From Allolobophora icterica (lineage: Eukaryota > Annelida > Clitellata > Crassiclitellata > Lumbricidae): a stretch of DNA of 64,000 nt. A program made the translations under genes and the position numbers. The stretch covers positions 13,454,973 through 13,518,972 of the forward strand of contig OY744608.1 of assembly GCA_963556255.1 (NCBI GenBank), read 5' to 3'. The first letter of the stretch is position 1. Each line of letters starts with the position of its first letter. This document shows, one piece after another, positions 40,301-48,866 of the stretch. A model generated the notes under the pieces. The model searched no databases. It had not been told where the DNA came from and saw only the letters and a program-made list of their open reading frames with translations.

Positions 40301-43300
40301 GGTCTGTTTGTATTCTTCTGCCGCTCCTAAAGAGCATTTTTTGAATGATACTACATATGTTTTGGATTTTGATTTGCTTCATATGTCCGTGAGGTTTACT
40401 GCATTTTACGAAATGTTTTTGCAATGAAGGAGACAACTTGCACTGAAATTTTCTCTAGTTTTTTTTTTATTGCTTGCTGTCGTCTAAACTTTCTTGATTT
40501 CTTACTGAAGGCTATTTTTGTGTGATTTTAGCGGATGTAATGAAAGTGATGGGCGCACAGTCGATATTTGCCATCGATGTGGGAAGCCAGGATGAGACAG
40601 ATCTCACAAATTATGGAGACGAACTAAGCGGCTGGTGGCTCCTCTGGAAGAGGTGGTATCCGTGGGCAAAGCCAGTTAAGGTCAGACGGCATCTCACTTT
40701 CGTTTTAGAAGAATGAATTACGCATCCAGATTTAAAGTGTTTTCCCTTTATTTGCTGTTGTAATTTTTTTACCTGGCTGTGACAGTGGATTAGGATTTTG
40801 ATTACAATTTCATTCTGAGTTGACCATTGACTGATGTCTTGGACATTATGATAATGGTGCTATAGAAGTCATTAGATTAGATTAGATTAGCTGTAGAAGT
40901 CATTAGATTAGATTAGATTAGCTGTAGAAGTCATTAGATTAGATTAGATTGTTATCGAGCATAGAATGTGTATTGCACCATTTGTTGTAGGCTAAACGTT
41001 GAACAGTGGCAGCACTGTTCCCGATAGTTGTGAAGTCTTTGTGACTGGGTTACTGTTTTGGCTTTGACCTCACATATTTGCGTGCTTGAATTCCTTAGAA
41101 ATTCTTCAATCATTGTTCTAGTAATACCGATTTAGCCATTTATCTCAGTAAATTCTTGAATTGTTTGCATGAAGCTTCATATGTTTTGGATTTGCTTTTG
41201 TATGTCATTGTTTCAAGTCTGGCAGCAGACCCTAAACATAGTTGCATGAAATTGATAGAGAAGTACAAGAGCAGTTGATTATAAATCTTATTTCAAGGTG
41301 AATTCTCCTGGTAATAATAATTTCCGTTCAACTTTGAAATATTATAATAACTGAAGAGTGAAGACAGTTCATCCAACCCAGAATCATGCAAATGGTCTGT
41401 TTGGAGTTTTAGGTTCCAAACATGGCAGAAATCCAGTCGCGACTGGCTTATGTGTCGTGCGTGCGTCAGCTGGAGCATGTCAAAGACAGCGGATGCTGTG
41501 AATATGTTCGGCCAGCTATTGACAAGTACCACACCCTGCAGTTCGGCAGTTTCGACGACATCTATGTAAGTGGTGCATGATACAAAAAGTCACATTCTTT
41601 GTGTCTTCTGAGGTTCAGATCTAATAGCATTTGGAAATACATACAGGACTGGTTCAGTAGGAACTACGTTGAAGGTTGCAAGAAAAGAATTTAATGAACA
41701 AAGGAAATTGGTATAGAAGGCTGAAAATTATTGAAACAGCAACCTATGATGTTAAGAATTGGGCTGACCCAGGGATAAGCAAAGAACCTCTGAAAGTTGA
41801 TGTGCAAAGTTTGTAAAATTTCTATTGAAACGAAAAACATATGCCAAATTAATTAAGGTCTTTAGAAAAGGATTTTTAATCCTGCTTCTACTGAAGTTTA
41901 TTTAAATTCTCATTCAGCAATCAGTGATTTATCATTGTTGTTAACATTAACTGAAATCTCGTGCTGCTTGCAGGCTGACTTTAGCCTGAAATATTGATTT
42001 TTTCAAACTGTTGAAGTGATCTTCCCTTATTTTCATGTGTTTTTAACGCAATTAATTCATAAAATTAAATAATAAATCATTTTTGCTACTTGTTGAATTT
42101 TATTGAATGACAGGAAGTTGGCTATGCTCATGGGAAGACGCTGCTGGGAGAGTGGGAGAAAGCCGGTCGAATAAAGGATCTCTTCATGGAAAGACACGCA
42201 GAATGTAGACCAACTGTCAATAAGGTCAGTTGTAGTCTCTTGACTTTTGAGGCAAGTTTTTAACTAATGTCGGCACATGGAATGTGAGAACGGAGTTTGT
42301 ACAGCACCGGAAAATTGGTGCATTTGCTGAGGGAAATGCAAACATACATCTCATCAGAGGCACTCTCGGCCCGATGTCCCAGAACTAGTGAGGAATAATG
42401 CAGTCTTCAAGTGTCTGCAGAAGAGAAGAAGGGACAGAGAGAGAAGCTGCTGTCGGAGACTAGTAGGGAGTGCATTTCAAGGTCAACAACAGCGAAGGTG
42501 CAGTGCTGTGTGGTGGCAGTTTGGGTCTTCAGATCTCCATGTAACGCCGATCGCAGAGGATGGCAGCCAGGGACAGTGGAAATTATGACACAGAGTTCCT
42601 ATAGGTAGATCGGAGCACAACCAGTTAGACAGTGGAGCTGCACAGCATGAATGTGGAGATGTGGCAAAATTTGGGAAAGCCACACGGAGCCGAGACAGAT
42701 CTACAGCATCTGTCTTTGAGAGCTGGATGGGCTGCCAAGCCAAATGAACTGGTTTTTGTTGGGATTCAGGCAAAGACGATTTGACTTCAGCCAAGTCTCT
42801 AAGGTCAATGATGCCCCAAGTAATCTCTGAACCATGGTGGTAGCCGCTGCAGCCCGGCTGTGGGTGTATGTTTGTGTGGCATCAGCATATTGATGTGAGA
42901 GTACGTCTGATTGATGACTGAGAGGTTGGGTCCATAGACGAATTCTGTTACTCCGGTAGCTTGATAACAGTGGACTTCAGTTGTGACAAAGAGGTGAAGA
43001 TATGCATTGGAAAGGCAAATGCTGCATTTGGGAAACATGAAAAGATATGGAAGAACAACGGATGCAATATTCCATTTGCAGTGAACTCTGACATCAATAG
43101 ATTGACATTTTGAGGACTCCTGATTGTATGTAAGCTGCTTTAGCGTGCAGTGCATTTGCAGCTTCATAATTTTTTTAAATTGATATAGCTCCATAGCTTA
43201 GCGATAACGACAGTCAATGACACCAAGCGTATGAATGAACATGCTGTTTGCAGTGAACTCTGATATCATTTAGACAGTGCTTTTTTTCAGGAAAAAAAGG

Positions 43301-45979
43301 TTCCGGAACGGAAAAATAGGTTCCGGAACGGAATAATTATGGGCGGGCTAAAATCCCGAGAAAAACGGGATTGGGGGTTGGGAGGGGTCTCAATAAACAC
43401 TTAAAACATTTCAAAACACTTAAATTAAATTAAAGTAACTAAATTATTGTTTTTATTATTAAAATAAATAAATTATTTTTTAGTACCTGAAAAAAGGTGC
43501 CGGAGCTAAGGGAATGCTCAGGGTTGCTACAACAGGGCACGGTGGTCAATTGGTTAGAGCACTTGGCTTGTAATGCATAGTATGGGTTCGAACCTTCACT
43601 CAGGTGGTCACTGATGTAGAGACCTTGAGCAAGTTCTTCACTCACAATTGCTCAGCGCCATCGATGTTCTGTCGTATGGTCCAGTTTGCACTTCTGAACT
43701 GGGAAAAAAAGTAATTTCAAAATACAGATGTATTGTATTGTATTGTACAATCAAACGTTTTTATAGTGGTACCTATTGGAAGCCATACCAAGTCCTGTGT
43801 TATAACAAGATTTTTATCATATAAACTTGTGTATCTGAGGTTCAGATCTAGCTGTGCCTTGTGAAACTGACCATTGAGTATCAAGACGTGTGACCTGTCA
43901 GGAAAATGGTCTTGCTAGATCGCCTCACAGAAAATCTCTTTAAAGAAGCATATGTACAGTGCACTGAGTGCAGACCCGTTACATTTGGGTCAATGAGTTT
44001 CTGTCAAAGTTCAAGGACACGAGTTGACCTGAATGTCTAAAGTATTTTGGTTTTAAAAGTTGCTCATGAAGGTGCCTATGTCCAACAAATTGGAGGTGGT
44101 CATCTCAGACATGGACTGACTCTAATCTCTGTTTTCCAGTTGACTTGGGTTTTCTTACAAAAATGTGTGACATACAGTTTCTGTTTGATCGTGTATTCTT
44201 TGATTTCTGTTATTTTGTTGTGCGTGCTATTTTATTTTGCAACAGAGCATAATTCCTGCAGAGGCAAACTTCACAGACCTGGCAGAGCTAATTTCAAGAA
44301 TCGACGATCCAAAAGATGTAAATGCCGCTATTTGTGCCTCTGGTAGCAACGGCACCAACTTTTACATTTCAGAAGGAGGCACAGGTGAGTGGACACATTT
44401 TCATGTATTATTAAGAATAATGCAAAGAAACAAAGAAACTGTACCTGACGTTATGGTTTTCCACCCTTTCCTTCCCTTAACCCTGTCCTTCTTGTTGAAC
44501 AAGTTGAAAGACTGCAGTAATTTTTTAATTCTCCAGTTTGCAATACAAGTTGTTTTGTTTCAATTAAAAATCGATCCCTTAAACACAGCTCTTGTTTCAT
44601 TAATCGGTGATTTGATTTCATAAGCTTATTGTTGGTGTGTTTATTGTGCAAATTCATTGTGATTGATCTTAGACGAGGATGATAAGATATCTGTAACTTC
44701 TGAGCCGATCGTATCACTGAACTCTCCAAAGGTCTGTCACAGAAACCGAGCTGGGTCTGAAGGTGCATCGCCTGGATCTGCGTCTGCCTCTAGCGCAGAA
44801 GAGGATGAAGATGACGATGATGAAGTACGTTTTTACCTATTCTGTCTCTATTATGTTGTTTGTTCCATGCTGCGGTTTGTCAGCACACATTTTTACTTTA
44901 TAGACAGTAAACGAATATCATCACGTAGGATCTGTTAAACGTGAACAATAAAAGGACACACAACAGGGTAGAAACATACAGAACTTGCAATAAACAGAAA
45001 TTACAAACAAATACAGTTAAATAGAAACAAATACAGGTAAATAGAGGTAAATAGAAACAAAGAGATAAATAGAGGTAAATAGAGGTAAACAGAAAACAAA
45101 TACAGGTAACTACCTCAGTCATGTAAACACAGAACATGGTGGCTTCCTGGTGACTCATCTTTTTAATATGATTGATTATGCATTCATTAAGTGTGCTAGC
45201 TAATAGCAATGTATAGGTAACCTCATAGAGAGAGGTTCTGCACATTGCATAGAAAACTGTTCTGGTACAATACAATGCAAAATGATAAAGCACTTTTCAG
45301 TGGTTTAGTAGATATAATTAGGTAACAGGTTTATTTAATGTCCTGTTATTGGATACCAAGTCTTCTGAACCAACTCAGTCCACAATACCTCAGTGTTTGA
45401 TAAATGTTTACCAACTTGTGCTGGGAGGTTAACAAAATCCTGTTAATTTGCTTGGTTATGTTTGCACTTCTGTGAAACAGACCTTCACGACCTGGTGCCA
45501 CATCTGAGAGGAGTTCACATAGAAGTGTGCAAATACGTGCAGAAGTGTAGTACCTTGTTGCCTTCTAGTTATCTGAGCATTGCTTGCTAATTGATGAACT
45601 TTTGTACTACTTAGGCTAGTGTAGACTGCATGGTACTTTTGTGAGGTACTTTAAGAGTGAGATACTTTAAAAATGCTATAAAGAGTGTGTAGCTACTTAC
45701 TTAGTTGATCTTAATTTAGAAAGAGTTTAGGAATAGGGTAAAATTTCTAATTTGTTCTGATTCATCTGAAATCATTGCTTTTGTTAGTATCGTGCATCAG
45801 ACAGCAATCTTCCTCCACTGACCAGCAATCTCGTAATGGAAGAAACCGAATCCGATTCCTGTTCCAGCTCTCCACCTAAAGTTGCCAGCAACAAGTCGAC
45901 GACTGCTGCTTCGCCTCCAAGCGATGACCTCCAGCACAGAAGTCTCTTTCAGATTACTGGTCAGGAAGTTCGGTCATAG
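11412..45979 (+). CDS. PNPLA6: Neuropathy target esterase / patatin-like lysophospholipase (PNPLA6/7, swiss cheese), complete
   Basis: Thirty-five exons in unbroken phase give 4254 nt, about 1417 residues plus stop; human PNPLA6 has about 1370. Exon ends (start-end): 11412-11456, 12631-12712, 13972-14060, 14723-14820, 15712-15852, 16298-16457, 16806-16886, 17635-17696, 18200-18266, 18862-18942, 19532-19703, 20510-20578, 21223-21344, 25982-26167, 26933-27010, 27760-27834, 28489-28622, 29352-29483, 30179-30352, 31457-31644, 32093-32218, 33320-33383, 33983-34151, 35069-35251, 36417-36535, 37498-37654, 38114-38177, 39328-39450, 39911-40027, 40532-40680, 41413-41565, 42114-42224, 44246-44384, 44673-44824, 45788-45979. 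The family consists of ER-anchored serine hydrolases that deacylate phosphatidylcholine and lysophosphatidylcholine and maintain neurons and glia. Order: membrane anchor, three cNMP-like domains, patatin domain, acidic tail. Invertebrates usually carry one gene for both vertebrate paralogues, so the PNPLA6 versus PNPLA7 label is a convenience. No frameshift or missing catalytic residue was seen. Confidence 0.95.
11620..12270 (+). pseudogene. LINE 3' end with an internal insertion
   Basis: Plus-strand reading gives [20 protein letters not shown], the 'A-P-x-L-W-N-x-L-P' signature of LINE reverse transcriptase ends. After about 240 bp of unrelated sequence comes [14 protein letters not shown]. 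The tail near 12195-12265 matches that at 14430-14520. It lies in PNPLA6 intron 1. Confidence 0.6.
12305..12565 (+). repeat. tRNA-derived SINE, family B, copy 1
   Basis: The tRNA-like head has an A-box region (GGTTAGCATACTGGACC) and a B box (GGGTTCAAATCCCC). The body has CAGAAATTTGGTTAGAGATT and GATGAGATGGTGAGGGA, and the end has CATACCCATGG. Closely similar to 13430-13690. Confidence 0.85.
13430..13690 (+). repeat. tRNA-derived SINE, family B, copy 2
   Basis: A-box region TAGTGGTTAGCATGCTGG and B box GTGGTTCGATTCCCC are nearly intact. The body is shared with copies at 12305 and 32411. The lack of a clean tRNA fold beyond the head, plus the common body, marks it as a SINE rather than a tRNA gene. 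Confidence 0.87.
14237..14315. repeat. (TA)n microsatellite
   Basis: About 38 uninterrupted TA units in PNPLA6 intron 3. Confidence 0.97.
14420..14525 (+). repeat. LINE 3' tail
   Basis: Contains CAGCGCTCGTAAATAAGCTG and GGCACTTTATAAATTTGGAG, shared with 12190-12265, 49197-49300 (inverted) and 49565-49670. Confidence 0.55.
15490..15670 (+). pseudogene. LINE reverse transcriptase fragment
   Basis: Reads [19 protein letters not shown], similar to the HWLPV-type segment found at 5625 and 35775. Decayed, in PNPLA6 intron 4. Confidence 0.45.
16298..18942 (+). other. PNPLA6: PNPLA6 exons 6-10: first cyclic-nucleotide-binding-like domain
   Basis: Residues about 152-302. Exon 6 begins [18 protein letters not shown] and has the cNMP-fold segments [21 protein letters not shown]; exon 7 has [15 protein letters not shown]; exons 9-10 have [29 protein letters not shown]. 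All follow the human protein closely. The fold resembles the regulatory subunit of protein kinase A. In fly SWS this region binds the PKA catalytic subunit, but cyclic nucleotide binding is not established for the mammalian protein. The classical phosphate-binding-cassette arginine is not evident here, so cAMP binding should not be assumed. Confidence 0.85.
20925..21110 (-). repeat. LINE 3' end, minus strand
   Basis: Shares GTCTAATGCAC, CATCAACC and CAGAAGATCAGTCC with the minus-strand fragment at 50200-50495, and its complement resembles 37180-37310. Confidence 0.55.
21615..21700. repeat. CA-rich microsatellite
   Basis: Imperfect CACACA/CACTCA run in PNPLA6 intron 13. Confidence 0.9.
23835..24156 (+). 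pseudogene. LINE reverse transcriptase C-terminus, interrupted by a MITE
   Basis: One long plus-strand frame reads [40 protein letters not shown] and [11 protein letters not shown], the classical end of a CR1/L2-like reverse transcriptase. It is much less decayed and more GC-rich than its neighbours, so it is a younger insertion. The frame is cut at 24156 by the hAT element. Confidence 0.85.
24157..24365. mobile_element. hAT-type MITE, 209 bp, with perfect 8-bp target duplication
   Basis: Perfect 12-bp terminal inverted repeats CAGGGCTGTAGT/ACTACAGCCCTG. The identical octamer CCGGCAAC flanks both sides (24149-24156 and 24366-24373). The interior holds five or so copies of a GTATACTCACCT-type sub-repeat and no coding frame. 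Confidence 0.9.
24366..24700 (-). pseudogene. Opposed LINE end fragment
   Basis: The minus strand reads [19 protein letters not shown], the 'F-x-V-x-x-P-x-x-W-N-x-L-P' signature of LINE ends, opposite in orientation to the reverse transcriptase piece on its left. Confidence 0.6.
26259..26306. repeat. (TA)n microsatellite
   Basis: TATATA run with one CA interruption, in PNPLA6 intron 14. Confidence 0.93.
26933..29483 (+). other. PNPLA6: PNPLA6 exons 15-18: second cNMP-like domain
   Basis: Residues about 486-624. Visible landmarks are [53 protein letters not shown] and the exit helix [20 protein letters not shown], matching human segments such as [22 protein letters not shown] and MSPFVRQMDFAIDW. 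Intron phases alternate 0, 0, 2, 2, and the split codons restore Gln and Arg at the joins. Known from the family: these domains tether regulatory partners and lipid droplets or ER rather than serve catalysis. Confidence 0.9.
28265..28335 (+). repeat. LINE 3' tail
   Basis: GTGGTGCTATATAAATTATC after AAAGTACCTTAGGAGC; the same arrangement is seen at 30655-30720. Confidence 0.5.
30655..30720 (+). repeat. LINE 3' tail
   Basis: AAAGCACTCTAGGAG then GTGCTACATAAATTGTC, sister to 28265-28335. Confidence 0.5.
31257..31340. repeat. (GTCT)n microsatellite
   Basis: Some twenty TGTC units with three interruptions, about 115 bp upstream of PNPLA6 exon 20. Confidence 0.95.
32411..32648 (-). repeat. tRNA-derived SINE, family B, copy 3
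   Basis: Inverted relative to the copies at 12305 and 13430; carries CTAGCCATGTGAGGG, GTGGCCAGTCC and AAATTTCTGCTGAGATT. It directly abuts a family A SINE in the same orientation. Confidence 0.8.
32655..32893 (-). repeat. tRNA-derived SINE, family A
   Basis: Starts with the reversed tail AATACAATACAATACAA and ends with the tRNA-like head (B box as GGTTTGAACCC, A box region as CTAACCAATCGGTCACC). Confidence 0.85.
33320..35251 (+). other. PNPLA6: PNPLA6 exons 22-24: spacer domain before the patatin domain
   Basis: Residues about 787-926. Landmarks are [43 protein letters not shown] and [21 protein letters not shown], followed by [19 protein letters not shown]. The human counterparts are [43 protein letters not shown] and LVLLHREEGAGPTRTVEWL. 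This region precedes the esterase domain in all NTE proteins and has no separate known activity. Confidence 0.92.
34850..34895 (+). repeat. LINE 3' tail
   Basis: TTCTTGAAGAGGTGCTATATAAATC.. motif in PNPLA6 intron 23. Confidence 0.45.
35770..36265 (+). pseudogene. LINE 3' end with tail
   Basis: Reads [20 protein letters not shown], then in a shifted frame [20 protein letters not shown], then the tail GGTGGCGCTATATAAATTTA. The segment from about 36005 to 36090 matches the inverted fragment at 54080-54180 closely, so both belong to one family. Confidence 0.75.
36650..36835 (+). repeat. tRNA-derived SINE, family C
   Basis: Head with ATTGGTAACACTCTGGCC (A-box region) and GCAGTTCGATACCC (B box); its body is unlike families A and B. 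Only one copy was noticed in the window. Confidence 0.55.
37060..37320 (+). pseudogene. LINE 3' end
   Basis: Reads [20 protein letters not shown], then [14 protein letters not shown]. The following bases match further tail pieces at 37335-37440 and 38290-38395, so the family has several copies around exons 25 to 28. Confidence 0.65.
38210..38883. mobile_element. TIR-bearing DNA element, 674 bp, TA-flanked
   Basis: Left end GGGGTCATCCATAAAGAATG and the inverted right end GAGGTCATCCAGAAAGGATG match at 19 of the first 23 positions. TA lies on both sides. A LINE tail fragment (about 38290-38395) appears nested inside. No transposase was seen. The superfamily is not assigned. Confidence 0.65.
40118..40293 (-). 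repeat. tRNA-derived SINE, family A-like
   Basis: The head matches family A (GATTGAACCCATACTCTCC, CTCTAACCAATCGGCTACC), but the other end is different (ATTTATTAAGCGCCACTAT), so this is a variant with another tail. Confidence 0.75.
40856..40950 (+). repeat. 31-bp tandem repeat, three copies, grown from a LINE tail
   Basis: Unit GAAGTCATTAGATTAGATTA plus the 11-base link GATTAGCTGTA, repeated three times. The first unit continues the LINE tail GGTGCTATAGAAGTC, so the array probably arose from the tail's own simple-sequence end. Confidence 0.85.
43279..43500 (+). repeat. Dispersed repeat X, copy 2
   Basis: Begins AGTGCTTTTTTTCAGG and ends CCTGAAAAAAG. It contains GGTTCCGGAACGG twice and the same body as 10230-10440 in opposite orientation. 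A family A SINE follows at 43526. Confidence 0.75.
43526..43745 (+). repeat. tRNA-derived SINE, family A, best-preserved copy
   Basis: Head GGGCACGGTGGTCAATTGGT and TAGAGCAC, with B box GGGTTCGAACC. The body has GTAGAGACCTTGAGCAAG and the end has TGTATTGTATTGTA. Confidence 0.88.
45010..45115. repeat. AAATAGAGGT-type imperfect tandem array
   Basis: Repeated AAATAGA, GGTAAATAGAGG and AAACAAATACAGGTA blocks in the last PNPLA6 intron. Confidence 0.75.
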
Positions 45980-48330
45980 CATCAGTGCACGTATTGTGTC
46001 GACCACGTTCTTGTTCCAGCGTGCTTTAGAGCCAGCACTTGTGCTGTTTTATTGCTGTGAACCTTTCACCAGTAAAGGTGTTTCTGTAATGCAACCGAAC
46101 GTGTATAGGACACCTTTTCAGAACCTCGGAGAAGGTGCTATGGATGTTTCAAAATGCTAACTATGCATCGTCAGCTGACATTGATTAAGAAGCTGTTCTT
46201 CAGACTTTTTAGTCGATATTCGTAACATTTTCCTGCTTATTTTGAGTTAGAATTCTAAGTGCATACTCTCTGGTTTTGAAGCCTTTGCTTCAAATTTTCT
46301 GTCGTGGTAGATGTTTTATTTGCTCTGTGGTGGTTGCTGCACAGATGTTTGATTCTGTATGCTGTGTGTGTGGTGCTGATTTTGACGATTCACTTCAGGG
46401 TAGTTGAGTTTCAGTTGCAGGGTAACCAAATAAGCAGTTAAGGACCCCTTACCTGCTCAGTCTTTGTGATCTTTTAACACTAAGGTGTAAGGTAATTGCT
46501 TATTAAATGCCTCTGTGAGTGCTAGTCGTCAGAGGAATGTGGTTATTAGTGGTCTGCCTTGGTGGTTTAATGTTGATAGTCTGTTGGCTGTTTTTGATGT
46601 TGTGTGCCTGTTAGAGTGAAATGAAACGTACAGCAAAATTTCGTTATATCGAAGTTCAAGGAACCATCGTTAACGGTTCGATATATTCGAGGTTCAAAAT
46701 AAGCGAGCTGGATTTCAAGTCACACTCTTTCCAACCCTACAAAAATGGATGTGTACACTTGTCTGTATAGTGACCGTACGGCCTCAACCCTGCACAACCA
46801 CCACTGCCCATTTGGATGGAAGCCATGCCTTTTAAAGTCCCCATGTGTGGCCCGTGCTAGCCCGATATTCAAATCTGTGAAGCTCGTATTGGTATGGGAG
46901 CTGGAACCCCCATGCACAGAGGAACTTGAGGCATACACTTTAACTAGTGTAGCCAACTGGACATGGTTGGAATTGTTGGGGTTCAACCCCGTAGTCTGTC
47001 TTAGGACCCCCACAATTAAGTCTTCATTGCTCACCCCAGGGGGTCGTTTCTAACCCCTCAGTTGTGCTAGTGTGATTTAGCATTATTTGACTCCGAGTCT
47101 CTGACAAAGAGAAGAAATTTCCATGGTGTATCGTGTATGCATTTTTGAATGTTTTCAACAAATGAATTGATTTTGATTCGAGTCTGACTTGCAAAACTGC
47201 TAGCGTTGAAATCAGCAGTTTGCAAAATAGGGATAAAATATTCAATCTACCCCCTCCGAGTCTTTTTTCTACAATTCCCACACTGCAACTGGACCATAGG
47301 CCCAGTTTCGGTCTTGTGAGATTCTATACACCATCTGATAACTATTAGTGCTTTCAAAGCTTCTAGTGCAATTGGCCCCTGTGTAACTGTCACCAAAACC
47401 CTCTCATCATCGTCACCCCACCTTTCAAAAGCTCTAGGATTTAGGTCAGTACATGAGGCTAAGGTACAAAGGCAAAATCAGACAAAACCTCACCTCAGTT
47501 AACTGACCCCTCCCACTGATCAGTCATACATGCGCATGTCTTTGGTTCATATTTGGAGCCCGTCGGCATAAAAAATCTTATCAATAAGCTACAACTAGGG
47601 CAATGGTATCATGTCGCAGAATGGCTCTGTAACTTCGTGATATCTGCTAGTCAACAGTTCGCTCAGGACCATACAGTTGCTTTGAAATAACCGAGGCTTG
47701 GATATAAGCCAGTTCAATAAAACAGTCATATTTGTAGGTATTTGCATTGGTTGTGGCCAGGCCTTTGACTGCCTGAGGTTTTACTGTATTACAAAATACA
47801 ATATCAAATATGTCTGACAAATCATAATTTTTTGTTTAATGACTGTCCTAGAATGAAGTATTGCTCACTTTGTGTTCGTATTTTGATTTTTGTTCAATTA
47901 AGAATGAATGTTGTTATGATTGTCTGATTGTCAGAATCTTCTGTCAGTGTTGTCAGTCATCATTTTTCATGCCAAAGATCTCATGTCAGTTATGCTCTGT
48001 GATGAAAACCATTTTCTCATTGACGAGTGGAAAATATCTGCCTTAACATCCAGCGGAAGATCATAAATACAGGGAACCAAAAGCAATGGTCTACCAGTTT
48101 GTGAAAGTGAAATAGTACTGGCCTAATTAATGATTGTTACAGGAAAAAAACAAAAAAATTGTTTTTCAAAAGAAGGAAAATGCTGGTTCTGAAAACTTAG
48201 CTCTTTGGTAGCACAAGAAATATGGAGTTTACAGTTATGTTTTTCACATCTCAACAGAAACTCCACAAATGTGGTCTTTGGCAGATGGCTGTCCTGGCAG
48301 GACACACAACAGCAATTCAAAAGGACACTT
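45980..48330. other. 3' flank of PNPLA6 with an inserted DNA transposon
   Basis: The sequence just after the stop is presumably 3' UTR. An ATTAAA near 46502 is a possible poly(A) signal, but no canonical AATAAA is seen before the pogo-like element at 46631-47786. No further plus-strand exon was recognised between 45980 and 49840. A short stretch near 46100-46145 resembles the LINE tail motif found throughout the window. Confidence 0.45.
46631..47786. mobile_element. pogo/Tigger-like non-autonomous DNA transposon, about 1.16 kb
   Basis: Left end CAGCAAAATTTCGTTATATC continues with GAAGTTCAAGGAACC, a form typical of pogo/Tigger termini. The right end, inverted, begins CAGTAAAACCTCAG. TA lies on both sides (46629-46630 and 47787-47788). 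The terminal match is imperfect beyond about 12 bases and no transposase is visible. Confidence 0.6.
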
Positions 48331-48866
48331 TTAAACTCCCAGCTTCTTTTGGTACTCGTTCCCTGATTGCAGAAGGATTGCAACTTGAGTTGGCCAAATG
48401 ACCAGGGATTCCTGGTGTCTCTCAAGGAGCTTTTTTCTCAGTATCTTCCATACATGGTCGCAGATTTCTCCACTCTGCCTGTTTCGAAAAAATTTTTGAC
48501 CTGGAGAATAATAGAACAAGTCATGTGCATACGTCTGCATCAAGGATTCTGTATAAAAGGTCCTTGCGTCTGCATTAATATTTGAGCTCTGTCGAGATTG
48601 AAGCATGGGCTTAGTGGGAAGCAACTGTGGCAAACTATCATTCAGCATTGCGGGAGGAAGGAAAATGAGAATCTGCTTAACGCTGGGTGAGGATCGAGAG
48701 CTGGCAGCCTCGGGCTGGGGTATCGTACTCTGACATTTACGAATTGATCCCGCGGCCCTTCCTGTCGCTCTCCGTCCGATTGCCAGTCACTCATTCTTCT
48801 AATTTCGCTCGAGATTAAATCGGCCATCGTAACATGAAAAACAAGATTAATGAGATTGCACGCCAA
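48331..48866 (-). CDS. Unrecognised minus-strand open stretch, possible small gene or exon
   Basis: Two minus-strand frames abut and overlap by a few bases. One spans 48642-48866 (74 codons, with a charged segment SEIRRMSDWQSDGERQEGP). The other spans 48331-48648 (105 codons, with SGEICDHVWKILRKKLLE). Their frames differ, so they are either two exons with splice sites inside them or chance. The second has a composition plausible for a soluble protein, and its local GC content is higher than the surroundings. No family was recognised and no signal peptide or membrane segment is present. If real, the locus would be head-to-head with MOSMO about 1 kb away. Confidence 0.2.

Larger units (their letters stand above)
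36417..40680 (+). other. PNPLA6: PNPLA6 exons 25-30: patatin catalytic domain (Ser-Asp dyad)
   Basis: Residues about 927-1169. The oxyanion-hole glycine loop GGGGARG is at about 961-967 (split between exons 25 and 26). The nucleophile elbow GTSIG is in exon 26, with Ser991. The catalytic aspartate lies in DGGY of exon 29, Asp1111. The spacing of 120 residues equals that of the human pair Ser966/Asp1086. Flanking signatures [42 protein letters not shown] and [13 protein letters not shown] are conserved, so the product should be an active lysophospholipase. This is inferred from motif integrity only. Confidence 0.95.
41413..45979 (+). other. PNPLA6: PNPLA6 exons 31-35: conserved C-terminal region and acidic tail
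   Basis: Exons 31 and 32 encode [29 protein letters not shown] and [14 protein letters not shown], matching the human [21 protein letters not shown] and YDVGYQYGKAVFGGW. Exon 33 has [14 protein letters not shown] (human FTDLAEIVSRIEPP). Exons 34 and 35 are divergent and Ser-rich, with an acidic run EEDEDDDDE, and end at the stop codon 45977-45979. The tail is longer than a strict alignment with the human protein would give, but it keeps phase across the last junction. Confidence 0.85.

Noticed and set aside
46720..47053. Open frames of 104 and 102 codons on opposite strands
   Set aside because: Both lie inside the pogo-like element and neither resembles a transposase.
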